Below, piece by piece: positions 4,805-6,125 of a DNA stretch of 6,125 nucleotides. The stretch lies in the NCBI GenBank assembly GCA_016926235.1, contig JAFGOZ010000635.1, positions 1-6,125 on the forward strand, read 5' to 3'. A model generated the notes under the pieces. It saw only the letters and a program-made list of their open reading frames with translations. It made no database searches and was not told the origin of the DNA. Positions within the stretch are counted from its first letter, which is position 1. Each line of letters starts with the position of its first letter. Made by a program: the position numbers and the translations under genes. The DNA is from Bacteroidales bacterium. Its GTDB lineage: Bacteria > Bacteroidota > Bacteroidia > Bacteroidales > UBA10428.

Positions 4805-5200
4805 ATGAAACGGATAACCTTACTTTTTATGTTTTGCCTGATGGGTATTATGCTGCAGGCACAGATTATCGAAGATGATGGTCGTGATACGAAACTCGAT
4901 TCCCTTACAAAAATTGGTTTATTGCCGGTAGTAAACGATGCAGAATACCTTTTAACAGGTGATGAGGGTGGTATTAAACGAATACCGGTTATGGACACAA
5001 TTCCATATCCGGTGGTTATATCTGCTGCGGCTGATACAACAGACCAATCCGCAACGAAACCTGGTGATATTTACATAAATACAGTTACAAAAGATATTTA
5101 CATGTCAACCGGATCCGGGAGGGGTAAATATGTACTACTGAATTTGTTTTTACCTATTCTACTAATCATTAGGAGGAAAAGAAAATGTCAAAGAAGGTAA
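4805..5200 (+). CDS. Exported protein with signal peptide and hydrophobic/basic C-terminal tail, 131 aa
   Basis: A strong Shine-Dalgarno site fixes the ATG at 4805. Residues 1-19 are a signal peptide (MKRITLLFMFCLMGIMLQAQ, likely cleaved after QAQ or QA). The mature part starts acidic (IIEDDGRDTKLDSL), then has AEYLLTGDEGGIKRIPVMDT and SAAADTTDQSATKPGDIYIN. The stretch PGDIYINTVTKDIYMSTG followed by GRGKYVLLN resembles the small beta modules at the ends of phage tail or head decoration proteins. The final residues, NLFLPILLIIRRKRK then CQRR, are a short hydrophobic patch and a basic end, like a C-terminal membrane anchor or sorting tail, but only about 10 residues are hydrophobic. The end runs 16 bases into the next gene and contains its ribosome binding site, so the tail could also be read-through past a lost stop. 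Function unknown. Confidence 0.68.
   Translation: MKRITLLFMFCLMGIMLQAQIIEDDGRDTKLDSLTKIGLLPVVNDAEYLLTGDEGGIKRIPVMDTIPYPVVISAAADTTDQSATKPGDIYINTVTKDIYMSTGSGRGKYVLLNLFLPILLIIRRKRKCQRR
5171..5176 (+). promoter_or_regulatory. Strong Shine-Dalgarno site (AGGAGG)
   Basis: AGGAGG with an 8-base purine-rich spacer (AAAAGAAA) before the ATG at 5185. It lies inside the last codons of the preceding frame. Spacing and match are ideal, and it fixes the start of the downstream gene. Confidence 0.75.
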
Positions 5201-5898
5201 TAATAGCATTACTTCTCATAATCGGTATTTTCGGTTTGTCCATATATGATTTTACCGGTAATTACCGCATTAATTTCGATATATCGGAACTGCAAAGCAA
5301 TACAATTTCAATCGATACAAATGTATATGCTGATAAAACTGGTCGCTACGTGGAAGTTGTTTGGAGTACAGGCGATACAGGTTCTGGTATTATCATTAAC
5401 CAACCAGGTACCTACATTGTATCGGTTAAAGACGTTTTTAACGTCGTTAAAGCTGATTCATCCGAATATCAGCAAAAATGCGTGTTTATTTATGGTTATC
5501 CGGATGGCGTTCGGATTGACACTTTTGTGATTGATACGGTATCACCTGCATCATTTAATCGAGCCATATTCCATACGATTGACATAATAACCGATGGCGT
5601 AGTTCACCAGGTAAGCTACAGAGATACCTCATGGACAGACGAATCGAAATCATACTATACTGAAACCCATCCTATTTATGGTGGTTTTTGGAGTGGCATG
5701 CTTGACACAATTATCATTCAAAAGCAAAAATTGCCTGTAGTTATTAATGCAAAAGTGATGGTGAATGAAGGTAATGCGATAATGTTGCACAGGAACAGGA
5801 GTATGAAACATTTTACAATGGATCTCTTGCGTACATCAAAACATATCTGGATCCTGAAGAGGCAAGAGTTGAGTTTTTGTGTCAGTTTTATGAATTAA
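5185..5898 (+). CDS. Signal-anchored protein with an Ig-like (WSTG...GTYxVxV) domain, C-terminus probably frameshifted
   Basis: The start is fixed by a consensus ribosome binding site. Residues 4-21 (KVIIALLLIIGIFGLSIY) form a hydrophobic signal anchor or uncleaved signal, so most of the 237-aa product is outside the cytoplasmic membrane. Residues about 55-85 read VEVVWSTGDTGSGIIINQPG then TYIVSVKD. The W-S-T-G-x-T...I-x-I...G-T-Y-x-V-x-V-x-D pattern is typical of PKD/Ig-like repeats in Bacteroidetes adhesins and surface proteins. A second beta-rich part follows (GVRIDTFVIDT, then VVHQVSYRDTSWTDE). From about residue 197 (after VNEGNA) the reading becomes basic and implausible (MLHRNRSMKHFTM), while the -1 frame over the same bases is strongly protein-like. 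I infer a frameshift near 5775-5800. The last 40 or so residues as read are probably not the native end. Confidence 0.66.
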   Translation: MSKKVIIALLLIIGIFGLSIYDFTGNYRINFDISELQSNTISIDTNVYADKTGRYVEVVWSTGDTGSGIIINQPGTYIVSVKDVFNVVKADSSEYQQKCVFIYGYPDGVRIDTFVIDTVSPASFNRAIFHTIDIITDGVVHQVSYRDTSWTDESKSYYTETHPIYGGFWSGMLDTIIIQKQKLPVVINAKVMVNEGNAIMLHRNRSMKHFTMDLLRTSKHIWILKRQELSFCVSFMN

Positions 5899-5906
5899 CC
5901 GAGTAG
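5775..5906 (+). pseudogene. Coding-looking segment without a start codon: displaced C-terminus of the preceding gene, or a broken small gene
   Basis: The frame open from 5775 to TAG at 5904-5906 encodes CDNVAQEQEYETF, then YNGSLAYIKTYLDPEEA and RVEFLCQFYELTE. It has the acidic, amphipathic composition of a real helical protein and reads far better than the overlapping end of the 5185 frame. It has no ATG, GTG or TTG early enough to start it, and stops lie just upstream at 5766-5768 and 5772-5774. Adding one base near GCGAT at 5777-5780 joins the 5185 frame to it as ...VNEGNADNVAQEQ, giving a protein of about 240 aa. Dropping the C at 5777 after the ATG at 5774 would instead make a separate gene of about 43 aa starting MDNVAQEQ. 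Its stop lies 1 base before the next ATG, which fits a true gene end. Confidence 0.5.
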
Positions 5907-5907
5907 T

Positions 5908-6125
5908 ATGCTTGATAAATTACTCACACGGGCCGGAATTGCCATTGCCTTAATACTGATGGTAGCTGAACTATCATACATTAATGCAAAGAGCCTGCTT
6001 TTTATTGTGGCAGAAAGCAAACCGGTTGACCAGGTGTTTGCCGTGGCAGGCGCTCTTGCATTCAGCATGGTAACGGTTATAGTAATGCGTAAAAGCACCC
6101 AGTACTGGCTAAAGATTGCCTTCCC
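5908..6125 (+). CDS. Membrane protein, N-terminal part (cut by window end)
   Basis: ATG 5908 follows the TAG at 5904-5906 by one base. The 72 complete codons visible start MLDKLLTRAGIAIALILMVA. Residues about 9-25 (AGIAIALILMVAELSYI) and about 44-60 (VFAVAGALAFSMVTVIVM) are two probable membrane helices, joined by a loop with ESKPVDQ, and the second is followed by basic RKSTQYWLK (positive-inside pattern). The frame is open to the end of the window, and the rest lies outside. No family can be named. A small two- or three-helix protein here might be a holin candidate for the unaccompanied endolysin at 2298, or belong with the exported proteins before it; both are inference from position and hydrophobicity. 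Confidence 0.65.
   Translation, partial: MLDKLLTRAGIAIALILMVAELSYINAKSLLFIVAESKPVDQVFAVAGALAFSMVTVIVMRKSTQYWLKIAF

Noticed and set aside
5425..5451. Inverted repeat GACGT-TTTTA-ACGTC flanked by direct GTTAAA repeats
   Set aside because: The stem is only five base pairs and lies inside a coding region where it encodes ordinary residues; too weak to call a terminator or operator.
5246..5530. Plus-strand open frame of 94 codons inside the Ig-like gene
   Set aside because: It is out of frame with a gene whose start is fixed by a strong ribosome binding site, and its translation shows no domain-like pattern.
5775..5800. Programmed -1 frameshift at the end of the Ig-like gene
   Set aside because: No X XXY YYZ heptamer in the correct frame is present between the upstream stop at 5774 and the start of the convincing alternative reading; an indel explains it better.

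Overview
The window looks like part of a transposable (Mu-like) phage or prophage of a Bacteroidetes host. The strongest markers are a GemA/Gp16-like protein, a complete DUF3164 protein and a GH108 endolysin, set among small proteins of a kind I associate with Bacteroidetes Mu-like prophages. The host inference also rests on A/T-rich DNA, many starts without a Shine-Dalgarno motif, and an exported protein with a WSTG...GTYxVxVxD segment like those in Bacteroidetes surface proteins. No transposase, MuB ATPase, repressor or structural head gene lies inside the window, so the Mu-like assignment depends on the marker genes and their order.

All supported genes are on the plus strand and packed end to end. 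Many starts touch or overlap the previous stop (TGATG, TAATG, TAGTG), so most of the window probably works as one or a few translationally coupled operons. There is no gap over 50 bases between annotated coding segments, and I saw no convincing promoter, terminator, RNA gene, CRISPR array or insertion sequence.

Layout: (1) 1-1069: the tail of an unseen upstream gene, a 63-aa protein, the GemA-like protein, a 46-aa protein, and a small gene that appears split over three frames. (2) 1075-2290: DUF3164, a protein with an AbrB-like N-terminal segment, and a 66-aa basic protein. (3) 2298-3052: the GH108 endolysin and a small DnaJ-type double zinc-knuckle protein. (4) 3036-4060: a fusion of a DnaA domain IV-like HTH with a DUF4406 nucleoside deoxyribosyltransferase-like domain, then a protein whose C-terminus resembles phage replication proteins. 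(5) 4053-5906: four consecutive exported or membrane-anchored proteins (lipoprotein, two signal-peptide proteins, signal-anchored Ig-like protein), two of them with strong AGGAGG ribosome binding sites. (6) 5908-end: an incomplete membrane protein.

The most interesting items are the DnaA-like/DUF4406 fusion, the exported-protein cassette with its change in ribosome-binding-site style, and two places where coding-looking sequence jumps frame (about 819-902 and 5775-5906). The frame jumps mean either a decaying prophage or uncorrected indels in the assembly. I did not find a system that I can say with confidence is new; the exported cassette is the best candidate for an undescribed function.
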